From positions 17,004-81,003 of the forward strand of contig JALHJL010000027.1 of the NCBI GenBank assembly GCA_022839625.1: a stretch of 64,000 nucleotides of DNA, in the 5' to 3' direction. A model generated the notes under the pieces. That model saw nothing but the letters and a program-made list of their open reading frames with translations, made no database searches and was not told where the DNA came from. The translations under genes and the position numbers were made by a program. Below are positions 51,802 through 60,892 of the stretch, piece after piece (the stretch's first letter is position 1; each line of letters begins with the position of its first letter). Source of the DNA: Phycisphaerales bacterium. Its GTDB lineage: Bacteria; Planctomycetota; Phycisphaerae; UBA1845; Fen-1342.

Positions 51802-54244
51802 AATCACCAGAGCATTTGACGAACTGGCGATCACTCAACAGGCTACCTTTGCGCAGTTGGTGCGTGGTGGACGGCTACGCTATGCGAGCTCGGCGGCAGG
51901 CAGTTGCGATATCGTCGACGATTTTTCGATCCGGCTGATCTGCGAGTGTATTGCAGCGCGATCGTCCTTGTTATTGGTGTGGCCTGACTCGAACGAGCGG
52001 CGGGTACCGCTTGCGCTTGCCGCCGGTATCGTGTGCGATTCAGTATCGCGCATGGGCGGAGCGTCTGGGCGCGGCCGTATTTTGTACGTTGGCACGAACG
52101 CTGCAATCCGCGATGAGTTCGCGTCGGTGCGCGTCGGGCAGACGGCGCTCAGCGGGATGTTCACACAAGAGTTCGGCCGCGGAGACAGCCAGTTGCAGCG
52201 AGTGGGACCGGAAAGCTCGCTGCCCGTCGTAACGACGATTCTCTCGCCGGCGCAGCCGGACCGGGTTATACGGGCGCTGCGGCCGCGCTGGATTGCCGTG
52301 GATTGCGGGCGGAGAACTCCACCGTCATGGTTACCCGCGCTGCTTGGCGCCGCGAAAGGTGCAGGCGTTCCGGTCATCGGATGGACGGAATTGCACTTGT
52401 CGCCGATCGCGACACTGTGGCGAGCGCACGGTGCGTGCGTGTATCGCTGGCCAAAGGTAGCGGGAGCGGAGCCAAGGATCGATGCACTCGACGACCTGAC
52501 TCGCCGCCTCGGGAGGGTGCACGTCACGCCGATGATCCTCGACGGGCAGGGCGCCATTGCGTTGTCCGAGCAGTTAGCTGAGTGCTATTTGCGGTTGGTG
52601 CAGCACGCAGGGCGCACGCAAGGGCAGTTGGCTCGGGACGCGCTCTCGGTGGCGTGGCGATACCTGCGGCTCCTCGAGTCGCTCCCGGTGCCGCCAGACT
52701 TGTATGACGCGGAATGTGTCAACTACTGGGGCATGCCGTCGCTCAGCCGGTTGAAGGCCACACTCGAACGCTTCATCCAGGCGGTCGTTGATGATGCGTC
52801 GCTTCGGGCGGACTTAGGCGTTGCATATGAACGCCTGTCAGCGGCAGATCGGATGCTGCGGGACGAGGGAGACTCGCCACTTTGGCTTGCAGCAGCCAAT
52901 CTCGCCGTAGAGGCGACGACTCCCTCTGTATTCGTATTTCAGAGTCGCGCGCACCGGGATCTGTTTCGCTTTGCAATGCTCAGCAAGTTCAATATTTCGG
53001 AGCACGATCTCCGAGACCTCGGCGTATCACTATCGGCGTTATCTGATTTCTCGCGCGGCACCGGCGTGTCCCAGGGTGACCAGGTCACGTTAATCGGGTT
53101 GCCGAGTCGAGCCTCGGAGTGGCGAATCGAAGCTGCGCTGCAGCATGGTGAGATTAACGCAGTCCTGTGGCCACACCTAGAAGACGCACTCCGCCGCAGA
53201 GCCGCCGAGTGGTCCGTGGGGCTTTGCGGAGGATGCGAGGGTGCCTCACCGCTCCGGCTGTCTAGGGGAGCGGCGGCGCTCCCTGACAGGGTGCATGTCG
53301 GGACGGCTCGGATGGTGAAGCCGGACAACATGCAGCTTGGCACTGGTCTGCAAGCCGCGGCTTCTGGTCTCGCGCTTTGGAAAAGGCCCGATGCTGCAGA
53401 CGCGATTCGAGCGCTTTTTGCCGCGCACGATGTCGAGGAAGATGCAGGTGATGAATCGGCAGCCATCTCACAGACTGAGGGGACGGACATGGGGGCATCG
53501 CCGGTTGAAGACGAGTGGATTGAGGAGGCCCTCCGAGTGGCATTCGACGATGGCGGTCAGATCCTACTACCACTCGATGACTATGTCAATGTCATTGGAC
53601 GCACCTCTGATGGCGTGAGAGTTGAGCCGCGGTACTCGCGTTCACTGCGCGTCGGTGAGGAAATCCTGCTTGTGCACGGCGAGCATCGCCGCGGCGTGTA
53701 CGACCTGCTAGTGTCGCGGGTGCACTCGCACGCCACGATCGCGCCCTGGCTCCAGCTCGTCGACCGGTGGCATCAAGACCTGCGGCGGGCGTTTGTTGAC
53801 GCGAAGCGCCAGTCAGGCGCGACGTTCGAGAGCGTGCTGACCGCGCTTCGCAAGCAGGGCAGCTCGATTACTACGTCGGCATCGGTGCGCGGTTGGGTGC
53901 TTGGCGTCACGCTGGCGCCGAGCGATTGGCAGGACATCCGCCGCTTGGGCGAGGTCCTGGACATCGCTGTCGCCAAGCAATACCCCCGCGAAATCGGGAA
54001 TGCGGCCGGCCGGCTTGCCGGGTTGCACAGGAGCCTGTCAAACCGACTAAACCGTTGGTTGGAGTCAGAGGACGCGGGTGCGGCGGTACTCTCCGGGGCG
54101 CAAGCGATCGTCGACGCCGATCTAGGGCTTACGATTGACGATTTCAAGCATTCCCTGGTAAGAGGACGAATCGCGGCGGTTTCACAGGTTCATGGTCCGT
54201 TCCTGCGATCACACATCGGGCATTTTAGAAGGGCGGCGTCATGA
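51782..54244 (+). CDS. drmE: DrmE-like protein (DISARM class 2)
   Basis: An 820-residue protein directly upstream of drmA, in the place and size of class 2 DISARM DrmE (about 800 aa). It shows alternating strands and helices as in a degenerate helicase-like fold (SLLLVWPDSNERRVPLALAA, GRGRILYVGTNAAIRDEF, ALRPRWIAVDCGRRT) but no intact Walker motif. The C-terminal region has a helix-turn-helix-like segment (LRKQGSSITTSASVRGWVLG). Its ATG at 51,782 lies inside the end of the GNAT-ABC gene. Assignment rests on context and general features, not on a searched alignment. Confidence 0.6.
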   Translation: MLPSSAEITRAFDELAITQQATFAQLVRGGRLRYASSAAGSCDIVDDFSIRLICECIAARSSLLLVWPDSNERRVPLALAAGIVCDSVSRMGGASGRGRILYVGTNAAIRDEFASVRVGQTALSGMFTQEFGRGDSQLQRVGPESSLPVVTTILSPAQPDRVIRALRPRWIAVDCGRRTPPSWLPALLGAAKGAGVPVIGWTELHLSPIATLWRAHGACVYRWPKVAGAEPRIDALDDLTRRLGRVHVTPMILDGQGAIALSEQLAECYLRLVQHAGRTQGQLARDALSVAWRYLRLLESLPVPPDLYDAECVNYWGMPSLSRLKATLERFIQAVVDDASLRADLGVAYERLSAADRMLRDEGDSPLWLAAANLAVEATTPSVFVFQSRAHRDLFRFAMLSKFNISEHDLRDLGVSLSALSDFSRGTGVSQGDQVTLIGLPSRASEWRIEAALQHGEINAVLWPHLEDALRRRAAEWSVGLCGGCEGASPLRLSRGAAALPDRVHVGTARMVKPDNMQLGTGLQAAASGLALWKRPDAADAIRALFAAHDVEEDAGDESAAISQTEGTDMGASPVEDEWIEEALRVAFDDGGQILLPLDDYVNVIGRTSDGVRVEPRYSRSLRVGEEILLVHGEHRRGVYDLLVSRVHSHATIAPWLQLVDRWHQDLRRAFVDAKRQSGATFESVLTALRKQGSSITTSASVRGWVLGVTLAPSDWQDIRRLGEVLDIAVAKQYPREIGNAAGRLAGLHRSLSNRLNRWLESEDAGAAVLSGAQAIVDADLGLTIDDFKHSLVRGRIAAVSQVHGPFLRSHIGHFRRAAS

Positions 54245-57200
54245 CAATGTCGGCAGCTGAACTCCAGGCGGAGGAAGTTTACCTCGCACGGCATTTGGCT
54301 GGCAGGGTCTGCGATGGTGCGGCAGGACGGCTAGACAGTGAATGCACTCACAACCCGCCTCGCGACACGTACTTCATCGGGTGTTTGCGGCCAGCCCCGC
54401 CAGGGGCAGCCCAGGCTGCGCCCCAGCGGCTCCCCGCCGAAGTGCTAAATAAGATTGCGCCGGCGGCGTTTGGGCTTGACGCGGGACTTGCGCCTCGAAG
54501 TGATGCACTGGAACTACGTGTCACGCTCACCTGGACGTGCTATTACCGCGTCCGTCCGACACGCGAACAACAGCGAGTGTATCAGGGGCTCACAGGAACA
54601 GGCCAAGAGTCCGGCATGGCGAGCGATTCGGGCGAAAACGCCGCAGGTGCCGAGGGGCACGGCGATGGCGGCGGTGGTCGCCGGCCGCGCCATCGTGATG
54701 ACACCGGGGGACTTATCCCCCGCTACCGAAAGATCAACTGCTCGGCGTCAGGACGAATCACGCTGAGCCGCGGCGCGAACGGGTGGGGTGCGAACACCGC
54801 GGACCTAGATCGCGCGGTCACTGAGGAATTCCGGCGGGCGCAGGCGGTGATTGGTGAGAGTGCGGACCGCCTCCGCTGGTCTGGAACGCAAGCACGCGGC
54901 GTCACGCGGGACGTGCTCTCGAGCGATGAGGAGTATGACCGTTTTTGGGCGGGCATGGCGGAACTGCCAATGCCAGCATGGGCTTGGGAAGTCACTGCCA
55001 CCGTTAGGCCTGGTGATACGGGAACGGACATCGTCCTGGAACTCGAAGCAACGAATCGGTCTGCCATCGATCCCGACGACTGGCAATTCGAGGGCTTCTT
55101 CTTCGACGTGCGTATGAGAGTAGCGGCCGACGCTGGGTTGTTGCGGCCTTTTGAGCTTGATCTGATCCCGCGCGGATTCCGCTACAACCGCGACATGTGG
55201 GGACGCGGCTTCAACTGCGGAGTCGAACGGCACAATGATGTGGTGGGCGCGGAGGCCTTGGTGACGACACACGTGCCGTGGTTCGAGCAGGCGCGGTTTG
55301 TGACGAGTACGGAGCCACCGGCCACGTTCGAGTTGCTCGTGCGTGATCCCGTTGGGACGTTGAGTGCCATTAGCGCGGCCATGCACACGTATGACGCAGA
55401 ATGGGACCGGATGGAAGGCGAGTACCGGGCGACGTTTTCAGACTGGCAGACTCGCTACGCGAACGAGTATACGGAGGACCGTCACAAGTTCCGCGACGAA
55501 ATAGCGCGGTTTGACCGCGGTCTAGCCCTCATCCGGTCCGATGCGGACGTACAGCTTGCGTTCCGCCTCGCTAATCAGGCCTTTGCCGGGAACCCTCATA
55601 AGCCGTCATGGAGACTATTCCAGATCGTCTTTCTGGTCTCGCAGATTCCAGGACTTGCTGCACTCAAAACTGGGAACGAGGCGGACCTGCGTGACCGCGA
55701 GCACGTGGACATCGTGTACTTTCCGACGGGCGGCGGTAAGACGGAGGCCTACCTCGCCGTCATCGTGTTTCATCTGTTCCTGGATCGACTGAGAGGGAAA
55801 ACGGCCGGTGTGAGTGTCTGGACGCGTTTTCCACTCCGCTTGTTGACGTTGCAGCAGACGCAGCGCGCGGCCGATATCGTGTGTGCGGCGGAGTTGATAC
55901 GGCGAAGGCATGGCGACTCTCGGCTCTCTGGGGCGAACGTTGACGGATTCGCAATCGGGTACCTTGCCGGAGAGGGCGCAACGCCGAACAAGCTCGTTGC
56001 TCCCCGGTCCGGTTCGACGCCCGACGTGACTTGGAGCGTCGCGACCGATCCGCAGGCGAGGCAACGCTGGAAGACCGTGGTTCGTTGTCCCGCTTGCCGA
56101 AAGCCGAGCGTGGTTGTCGACTTCGAGCCACAGACCGCGAGGGTCATCCATCGATGCACAGAGCACGGGTGCGCCTTTCCGGGCGGCGAGTTGCCTGTTC
56201 ATGTAGTCGACAATGACCTGTTTCGGTACCTGCCCTCCGTGGTCGTCGGGACGATTGACAAGCTGGCGAGCATCGGGAATCAACGGAAGATGGCTATGCT
56301 ATTCGGCCGCGTCACGGGAAAGTGCCGCGTTCATGGCTACTGCTGTCAGGAGTGCTGTCAGGATGGCTGTCGGGATGCGTCGCTCATTACCGCGGGAGCG
56401 CCGTCCGGCATCAGTGGTCCGACTCTCTTTGTGCAGGATGAGTTGCACCTGCTTAAAGAGGGCCTCGGGACGTTTGACGCCCATTACGAGACCTTCGTGC
56501 AGGAACTGCTGCGCGATTTCGGCCAAACGGCTCCACTTAAGATAATCGCCTCTTCCGCCACGATCGAAGCCTTTAGGCGCCAAGCCGAGCATCTCTATGG
56601 CCGGCCAGCCCGCGTATTTCCCGGTCCGGGTCCGCGGCTAACCGCCAGCTTCTACGCGCTGACACGGGAGTATCCGCAGCGACTTTACCTTGGCGTGTTG
56701 CCGCACAACAAGACGATTCACAACGCGATGTTGGAGTTGCTAGAAGCCTACCAGCGCGAGGTGTGTAGGCTCTGGCGATTGCCGGCCGGCAGACCAAATC
56801 CGTACGGCGGCCGATGTGAACCTGGAACCCCGGACTGGCAAGCCCTCATCGACTCCTGTCGCACGAGCCTGTGCTATTTTTCCGCGACGCGGGAGATGAG
56901 TGCCCTGCGGACGGACTTGGACAGTCATAGCTCGCCGATTCTCGAGCAGGAGGGCTGTGAGTCGTTTCGGATTGAAGAACTGTCGGGCAGTACCACGACG
57001 GACAGGGTTACGCGAACGCTGGAGCGACTTGAGGGAGGTGATTTGCCGGGCCGGCCAGCGCCCAATTTGATCCTGGCGACCAGCATGATCAGTCACGGCG
57101 TGGACATCGACCGCATGAACGCCATGTTCTTCTTCGGAATGCCGCGGCAAAACGCAGAGTACATCCAAGCGTCGAGTCGCGTGGGGCGTTCCCACTGCGG

Positions 57201-57729
57201 CATCGTATTCACCTGTATGAAACCAGCAAGGGAGCGGGATCAAAGCCACTTCGCGTACTTCGTGAAATACCACGAGTTTCTGGGCCGGCTTGTCGAACCG
57301 GTCGCTATCAACCGCTGGTCGAAGTTCAGTCTCCAGCGGACGCTGCCGGGCCTGTTCATGGGCGTCCTGCTACAGGACCGTGCCAACCGACAGCCAAGGC
57401 CAGGGATGTTTACGCGGATCGATTTCGTTCGGAAGCAGATTTCACAGGGGGCGCTCCGGTTCGACGATTTCATCGATGTTCTAGAGCGGTCATACCTGGT
57501 TAAGAACGGTACCGACCCGCGGTCTGTCGAAACGCGGGAAGAGATCCGCCGTCGAGTGGGAATGTTCAGAGACCAAATCGTGTCCGGCGGCGCGACGACG
57601 CAATGGGTATCGGAAGCGCTCATGCCGAGCCCCATGAGGAGTCTTCGCGAGGTCGATGAGCAGGTCACGATCGAGTTGGACAGCAATGGCTCTGCGTGGG
57701 GGGACGTGGTGCCTGCCTGGGGAGAGTAA
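54241..57729 (+). CDS. drmA: DrmA helicase (DISARM core)
   Basis: An 1162-residue SF2 helicase with Walker A FPTGGGKTEAYLAV near residue 497, a distinctive Walker B QDELHLLKEGLGTFDAHYE near 732, and helicase C-terminal motifs TSMISHGVDIDRMNAMFF and QASSRVGRSHCG near 976. The QDELHL...EGLGT form is characteristic of DrmA. A cysteine-rich insert (VVRCPACRKP, HRCTEHGCAF, CCQECCQDGC) lies between. It overlaps drmE as ATGA and is followed by drmB after 3 nt. DrmA is thought to unwind or translocate along incoming DNA. Confidence 0.85.
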   Translation: MTMSAAELQAEEVYLARHLAGRVCDGAAGRLDSECTHNPPRDTYFIGCLRPAPPGAAQAAPQRLPAEVLNKIAPAAFGLDAGLAPRSDALELRVTLTWTCYYRVRPTREQQRVYQGLTGTGQESGMASDSGENAAGAEGHGDGGGGRRPRHRDDTGGLIPRYRKINCSASGRITLSRGANGWGANTADLDRAVTEEFRRAQAVIGESADRLRWSGTQARGVTRDVLSSDEEYDRFWAGMAELPMPAWAWEVTATVRPGDTGTDIVLELEATNRSAIDPDDWQFEGFFFDVRMRVAADAGLLRPFELDLIPRGFRYNRDMWGRGFNCGVERHNDVVGAEALVTTHVPWFEQARFVTSTEPPATFELLVRDPVGTLSAISAAMHTYDAEWDRMEGEYRATFSDWQTRYANEYTEDRHKFRDEIARFDRGLALIRSDADVQLAFRLANQAFAGNPHKPSWRLFQIVFLVSQIPGLAALKTGNEADLRDREHVDIVYFPTGGGKTEAYLAVIVFHLFLDRLRGKTAGVSVWTRFPLRLLTLQQTQRAADIVCAAELIRRRHGDSRLSGANVDGFAIGYLAGEGATPNKLVAPRSGSTPDVTWSVATDPQARQRWKTVVRCPACRKPSVVVDFEPQTARVIHRCTEHGCAFPGGELPVHVVDNDLFRYLPSVVVGTIDKLASIGNQRKMAMLFGRVTGKCRVHGYCCQECCQDGCRDASLITAGAPSGISGPTLFVQDELHLLKEGLGTFDAHYETFVQELLRDFGQTAPLKIIASSATIEAFRRQAEHLYGRPARVFPGPGPRLTASFYALTREYPQRLYLGVLPHNKTIHNAMLELLEAYQREVCRLWRLPAGRPNPYGGRCEPGTPDWQALIDSCRTSLCYFSATREMSALRTDLDSHSSPILEQEGCESFRIEELSGSTTTDRVTRTLERLEGGDLPGRPAPNLILATSMISHGVDIDRMNAMFFFGMPRQNAEYIQASSRVGRSHCGIVFTCMKPARERDQSHFAYFVKYHEFLGRLVEPVAINRWSKFSLQRTLPGLFMGVLLQDRANRQPRPGMFTRIDFVRKQISQGALRFDDFIDVLERSYLVKNGTDPRSVETREEIRRRVGMFRDQIVSGGATTQWVSEALMPSPMRSLREVDEQVTIELDSNGSAWGDVVPAWGE

Positions 57730-57732
57730 TCA

Positions 57733-59616
57733 ATGCCGCGGCGCATGAACAGAGGCAAGCAGCAGGTTCTGCTAAGCTACTTACCAGAGCGGACCTTTGA
57801 TTTCGAGAAGATCGGTACGATTGCGAGGGTGCATCGGGTGCGTGGATTCCCGCGCGGCGATCTCAACCTTGCGCTTGTGCTTCGATCCGTTCAGGAACAG
57901 CTTAACGCTTGGCAGCCGCAGTACCGACCTGTGCTACAGAACGTGACAACGGCGTCGGACAGGTTCGTGCTCCTGGAGCCGCGCAGTGTTGACGCCTGCA
58001 TGTTCCCGCTCGTGTTCTGGTGTCAGTCGGCTCAATGTGGGCATGTGCTGGTCCGTAGAGACGATCCGCCCCGCGACTCAGACTGTCCTAAGTGCCGTAC
58101 GCCGCGATCGCTACGGCAGATGCGCTTCGTGAAGGTGCATCGGTGCGGTGCGATAGAGCCGCTTGCGCCGCCGCAGTGCGAACGTTGCCACCACTCACGC
58201 GATATGGCGCTCAGCACGCGAGGAAGCGAGACGATCGCGGGTTTTCAGTGGATCTGTCGCGCCTGCAATAGCCGTGCCGGCGTGTTTGCCGGCTGGTGTC
58301 GTCAATGCACATGGCCTGGTCCCGACGGCGACAAGAAGCAAATGTCGATCATGGTGCACCGTGCGGCAGCGACCTACTTCCCACATCAGGTCGTTCTGCT
58401 AAACCAGCCCGGCGCGGAGATGTCGGCATTCCTCGCAACGGATCGATGGCAGGCTGTGGCCGCTGGCCGGTTTTTCGATTTGCCTTCGGCCATGCGGGGG
58501 CGATTGGTAGATTTCGCGGGATCCGGTGCGAGTTTTTCGCCTGCGCAAGCAGCGCTCTCCGACGCTGACAGGGCGGCGCTCAGAGCCAGTGGCATGTCGG
58601 ATGAACAGATTGCACAATATGAGCGGATGCAATCGGTCCTTCAGGCTGGTCGGGAGAATGCCGCTCAGGCCTCGACTCCCCAGGGCATCGCAACGGAATT
58701 GGTGCGGGATTCCGGCGTGGCGTGGGGCGCTTGGGAGAACGCGGGGCAGGAAATGCTCGAAGCCGTTACACCGCGGGAAAACGGGACGATCCGCTCAATC
58801 GACGGCGTGCCGCCATCCTCCCCTGGGTCTCACGAGCAGCATGTGCTGGGCCGGCTCGGGTTGGCGGAGCTGTCGCTGGTGACGGAGTTTCCGATCACGA
58901 CCGCGGTGTATGGCTACAGCCGCGTGGATTACCAGCCCGACGAGTGTTTTGTGAATCCCTTCCCGCCCGATCGTGATGCTGGTGGGAAGTTCCCCGTGTT
59001 CGTGAACGTGACCGCAGCCGATGCGCTGCTCCTTCGTCTGGATCACCGCGTGGTCCTGGAATGGCTCGCCGCCAATGGAATGCCGGTCAATGTCCAGGTG
59101 ACGGGGAATCGAGTGTTAGCTGAGCGAGCGTCGTTTGTCGCCCTGTTCCAGGGAGTCGATCTGCGACAGACCATCGACGCTACGCATCCGCAAGCCCGCA
59201 TGGTGTTTGGCTTAGTCCATACGCTCAGCCACGCGGCGCTGCGCCATGCTGGCCTGCTCTGCGGACTTGAACCAACGAGCCTGGCTGAATACGTCCTGCC
59301 GAGGGCACTGAGTCTCGCCATCTATTCGAATCAGTCTTTCGGGGCGACGATCGGTGCCTTGACGGCATTATTCGAGCAATCGATCGATGACTGGCTTGGC
59401 CGCGTCACGGGGACTCGCCGGTGCCTCTACGACCCCGTATGTGCCGTGGACGGTGGCGCCTGCCACGCCTGCGCGCACGCCTCCGAAACAAGCTGCCGGT
59501 TCTTCAACGTGAATCTCGGCCGGCAATTCCTGTTCGGTGGCCGCGATCCAACGTTGGGCCAAGTCCGCGTGGGTTTCTTCGATTTTGTCCGTCAGGTAGG
59601 ACAACCGGCCGCATGA
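57733..59616 (+). CDS. drmB: DrmB, DUF1998 protein (DISARM core)
   Basis: A 627-residue protein with Cys clusters (CQSAQCGHVL, CPKCRTPRSLRQM, HRCGAIEPL, CERCHHSRDM, WICRACNSRAG, WCRQC) that form zinc ribbons in the N-terminal half. The C-terminal half has the DUF1998 hallmark: VHTLSHAALRHAGLLCGLEP, SLAEYVLPRALSLAIY, and a final Cys motif (CAVDGGACHACAHASETSC). DrmB pairs with DrmA in DISARM. Its stop overlaps drmC as ATGA. Confidence 0.85.
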   Translation: MPRRMNRGKQQVLLSYLPERTFDFEKIGTIARVHRVRGFPRGDLNLALVLRSVQEQLNAWQPQYRPVLQNVTTASDRFVLLEPRSVDACMFPLVFWCQSAQCGHVLVRRDDPPRDSDCPKCRTPRSLRQMRFVKVHRCGAIEPLAPPQCERCHHSRDMALSTRGSETIAGFQWICRACNSRAGVFAGWCRQCTWPGPDGDKKQMSIMVHRAAATYFPHQVVLLNQPGAEMSAFLATDRWQAVAAGRFFDLPSAMRGRLVDFAGSGASFSPAQAALSDADRAALRASGMSDEQIAQYERMQSVLQAGRENAAQASTPQGIATELVRDSGVAWGAWENAGQEMLEAVTPRENGTIRSIDGVPPSSPGSHEQHVLGRLGLAELSLVTEFPITTAVYGYSRVDYQPDECFVNPFPPDRDAGGKFPVFVNVTAADALLLRLDHRVVLEWLAANGMPVNVQVTGNRVLAERASFVALFQGVDLRQTIDATHPQARMVFGLVHTLSHAALRHAGLLCGLEPTSLAEYVLPRALSLAIYSNQSFGATIGALTALFEQSIDDWLGRVTGTRRCLYDPVCAVDGGACHACAHASETSCRFFNVNLGRQFLFGGRDPTLGQVRVGFFDFVRQVGQPAA

Positions 59617-60173
59617 CCGCTGCACTCGTGGAAGTCGTTGTGACGGTGCCGGACGAGTTGCCGCGCGACCTCCTGGTGCCGACAGCTATGCGGACGACGC
59701 TTGGTGTGCTTGTCGAGCTAATTGCGGAGAGCCGGAGCCGAGTAATTCTCGCTTCTCCGTTTCTGCAGCTTGCGAGTGCCGTGTGTCGCGGTCCGCTCGG
59801 CGTCGCGTTGGGCAGCGCCGCTGGACGTGGCGTGCTGATTGACGTAGTGAGCATGGGCGGCAGCCTGACAAACCTGGACACGACGGAGCTCGCCGAACAG
59901 CGCCGGCCGATGACGGTGCGGATCTCGCAACCTCGGCCGAACCTCGTGGATTCCGACGTCATAGGCTCCCACGCCAAGTTCTGCCTCGTGGATGGTGCGG
60001 CGGCGTACATCGGAAGCGCCAACTTTACGGAGAAGGGGCTGACGAAGCACTTCGAACTCGGCGTGCTAGTGCGCGGTCAACCGGCGAGTGACATTTGGAG
60101 TATCGTGAATCGTCTGTTCGTCGATGGCTTCTTTGTGCCTCGCGGATGGCTCAGCATTTCGCCGCAAGAGTGA
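59613..60173 (+). CDS. drmC: DrmC, phospholipase D-like (DISARM core)
   Basis: A 186-residue PLD-superfamily protein with one HKD motif, H120-x-K122-x4-D127 in GSHAKFCLVDGAAAYIGSAN. The upstream strands (SRVILASPFLQLA, VLIDVVSMGGSL) match the N-terminal PLD fold. The usual DrmC length is about 240 residues, so this one is somewhat short but keeps the single catalytic motif. It ends the operon. The gene order drmE-drmA-drmB-drmC is class 2 DISARM; no drmMII methyltransferase follows. Confidence 0.82.
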   Translation: MTAALVEVVVTVPDELPRDLLVPTAMRTTLGVLVELIAESRSRVILASPFLQLASAVCRGPLGVALGSAAGRGVLIDVVSMGGSLTNLDTTELAEQRRPMTVRISQPRPNLVDSDVIGSHAKFCLVDGAAAYIGSANFTEKGLTKHFELGVLVRGQPASDIWSIVNRLFVDGFFVPRGWLSISPQE

Positions 60174-60296
60174 ACGCACCTCCGGATAGGGTGATAGGGT
60201 GCACTGCGGGGCGTGCGCTCGCCGCCGGATCATGGGTTCATGGCCGCGCTTCAAGAGTGGGACACCTGGTCGCTCGCGAAATTCATCGTTTTCCGC

Positions 60297-60325
60297 TTGA
60301 CACAAGCGGGACCGAACATTACCCT
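60297..60325 (+). promoter_or_regulatory. Candidate promoter of the XRE-ImmA pair
   Basis: TTGACA (perfect minus-35 consensus) at 60,297-60,302 and TACCCT at 60,320-60,325 with 17 nt spacing. The minus-10 is weak. A better minus-10 TATGAT at 60,331-60,336 is too far away by the usual spacing but overlaps the palindrome below. Confidence 0.4.
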
Positions 60326-60334
60326 AACACTATG

Positions 60335-60359
60335 ATCGGTCGAAGGGCGTTCGACCGAT
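60335..60359. promoter_or_regulatory. 9-bp inverted repeat, candidate XRE operator
   Basis: ATCGGTCGA (60,335-60,343) and TCGACCGAT (60,351-60,359) form a perfect inverted repeat with a 7-bp spacer. It overlaps the promoter region, about 120 bp upstream of the XRE gene, as expected for autoregulation by an XRE repressor that ImmA cleaves. Confidence 0.45.
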
Positions 60360-60478
60360 GCCAGCCCGGAATTGCCGGCGGCAGGCCAAGGAATCGCCAC
60401 CCAAGGATGGGGGCCGCCGGCACATAAACCGCATGCCGTGCGCCCGCTGCGTCGGGCGTCCGGGCGTGCTTCGGCGAC

Positions 60479-60892
60479 ATGGATCACGCAACACGACCAC
60501 TGCAACAGGCGCAGGGCCTGCGCGCCGCCCCCGACCGGCACTTCGGCGAGGTAATTCGCCGGAAGCGACTGGCCAAAGGGCTCGGGCTACGGCGTTTCGC
60601 GCAACTCGTCGGCGTCAGTCCGACGTACGTGTCCCAGGTGGAACAGGGCAACGTCGATCCGCCGACGGCCGAACGGGTCGAGCGGATGGCGCAGCTCCTG
60701 GATGAACCTGCCGATGCGCTGATCGCCCTCGCCGGCCGCATGCCCCAGGACCTGCCCGCGATCATCCGTTCCCAGCCGCTCGAGCTCGCCGCCTTCCTCC
60801 GGGAGGCCCGCGGCTTGACGCGCGCGCAACTGCGGGAGTTTGTGGAGCAGGCGAAACGGCTCAGTGCGGAGAACCGGAGGCCTGAGTCGTGA
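60479..60892 (+). CDS. XRE-family transcription regulator
   Basis: A 137-residue helix-turn-helix repressor-like protein: GEVIRRKRLAKGLGLRRFAQ, LVGVSPTYVSQVEQGNVDPP and AERVERMAQLLD are the XRE HTH. The C-terminal part (LREARGLTRAQLREFVEQAK) likely dimerises. It overlaps the next gene by GTGA. The pair resembles ImmR-ImmA, which controls many mobile elements: the XRE protein represses and ImmA cleaves it on induction. Confidence 0.82.
   Translation: MDHATRPLQQAQGLRAAPDRHFGEVIRRKRLAKGLGLRRFAQLVGVSPTYVSQVEQGNVDPPTAERVERMAQLLDEPADALIALAGRMPQDLPAIIRSQPLELAAFLREARGLTRAQLREFVEQAKRLSAENRRPES

Larger units (their letters stand above)
60174..60478. other. Intergenic region with candidate promoter and operator
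   Basis: About 305 bp between drmC and the XRE regulator gene. It contains a TTGACA box at 60,297-60,302 with a weak minus-10 (TACCCT at 60,320-60,325) and an inverted repeat at 60,335-60,359. No gene is supported. The plus-strand transcript of the XRE-ImmA pair probably starts here. Confidence 0.45.
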
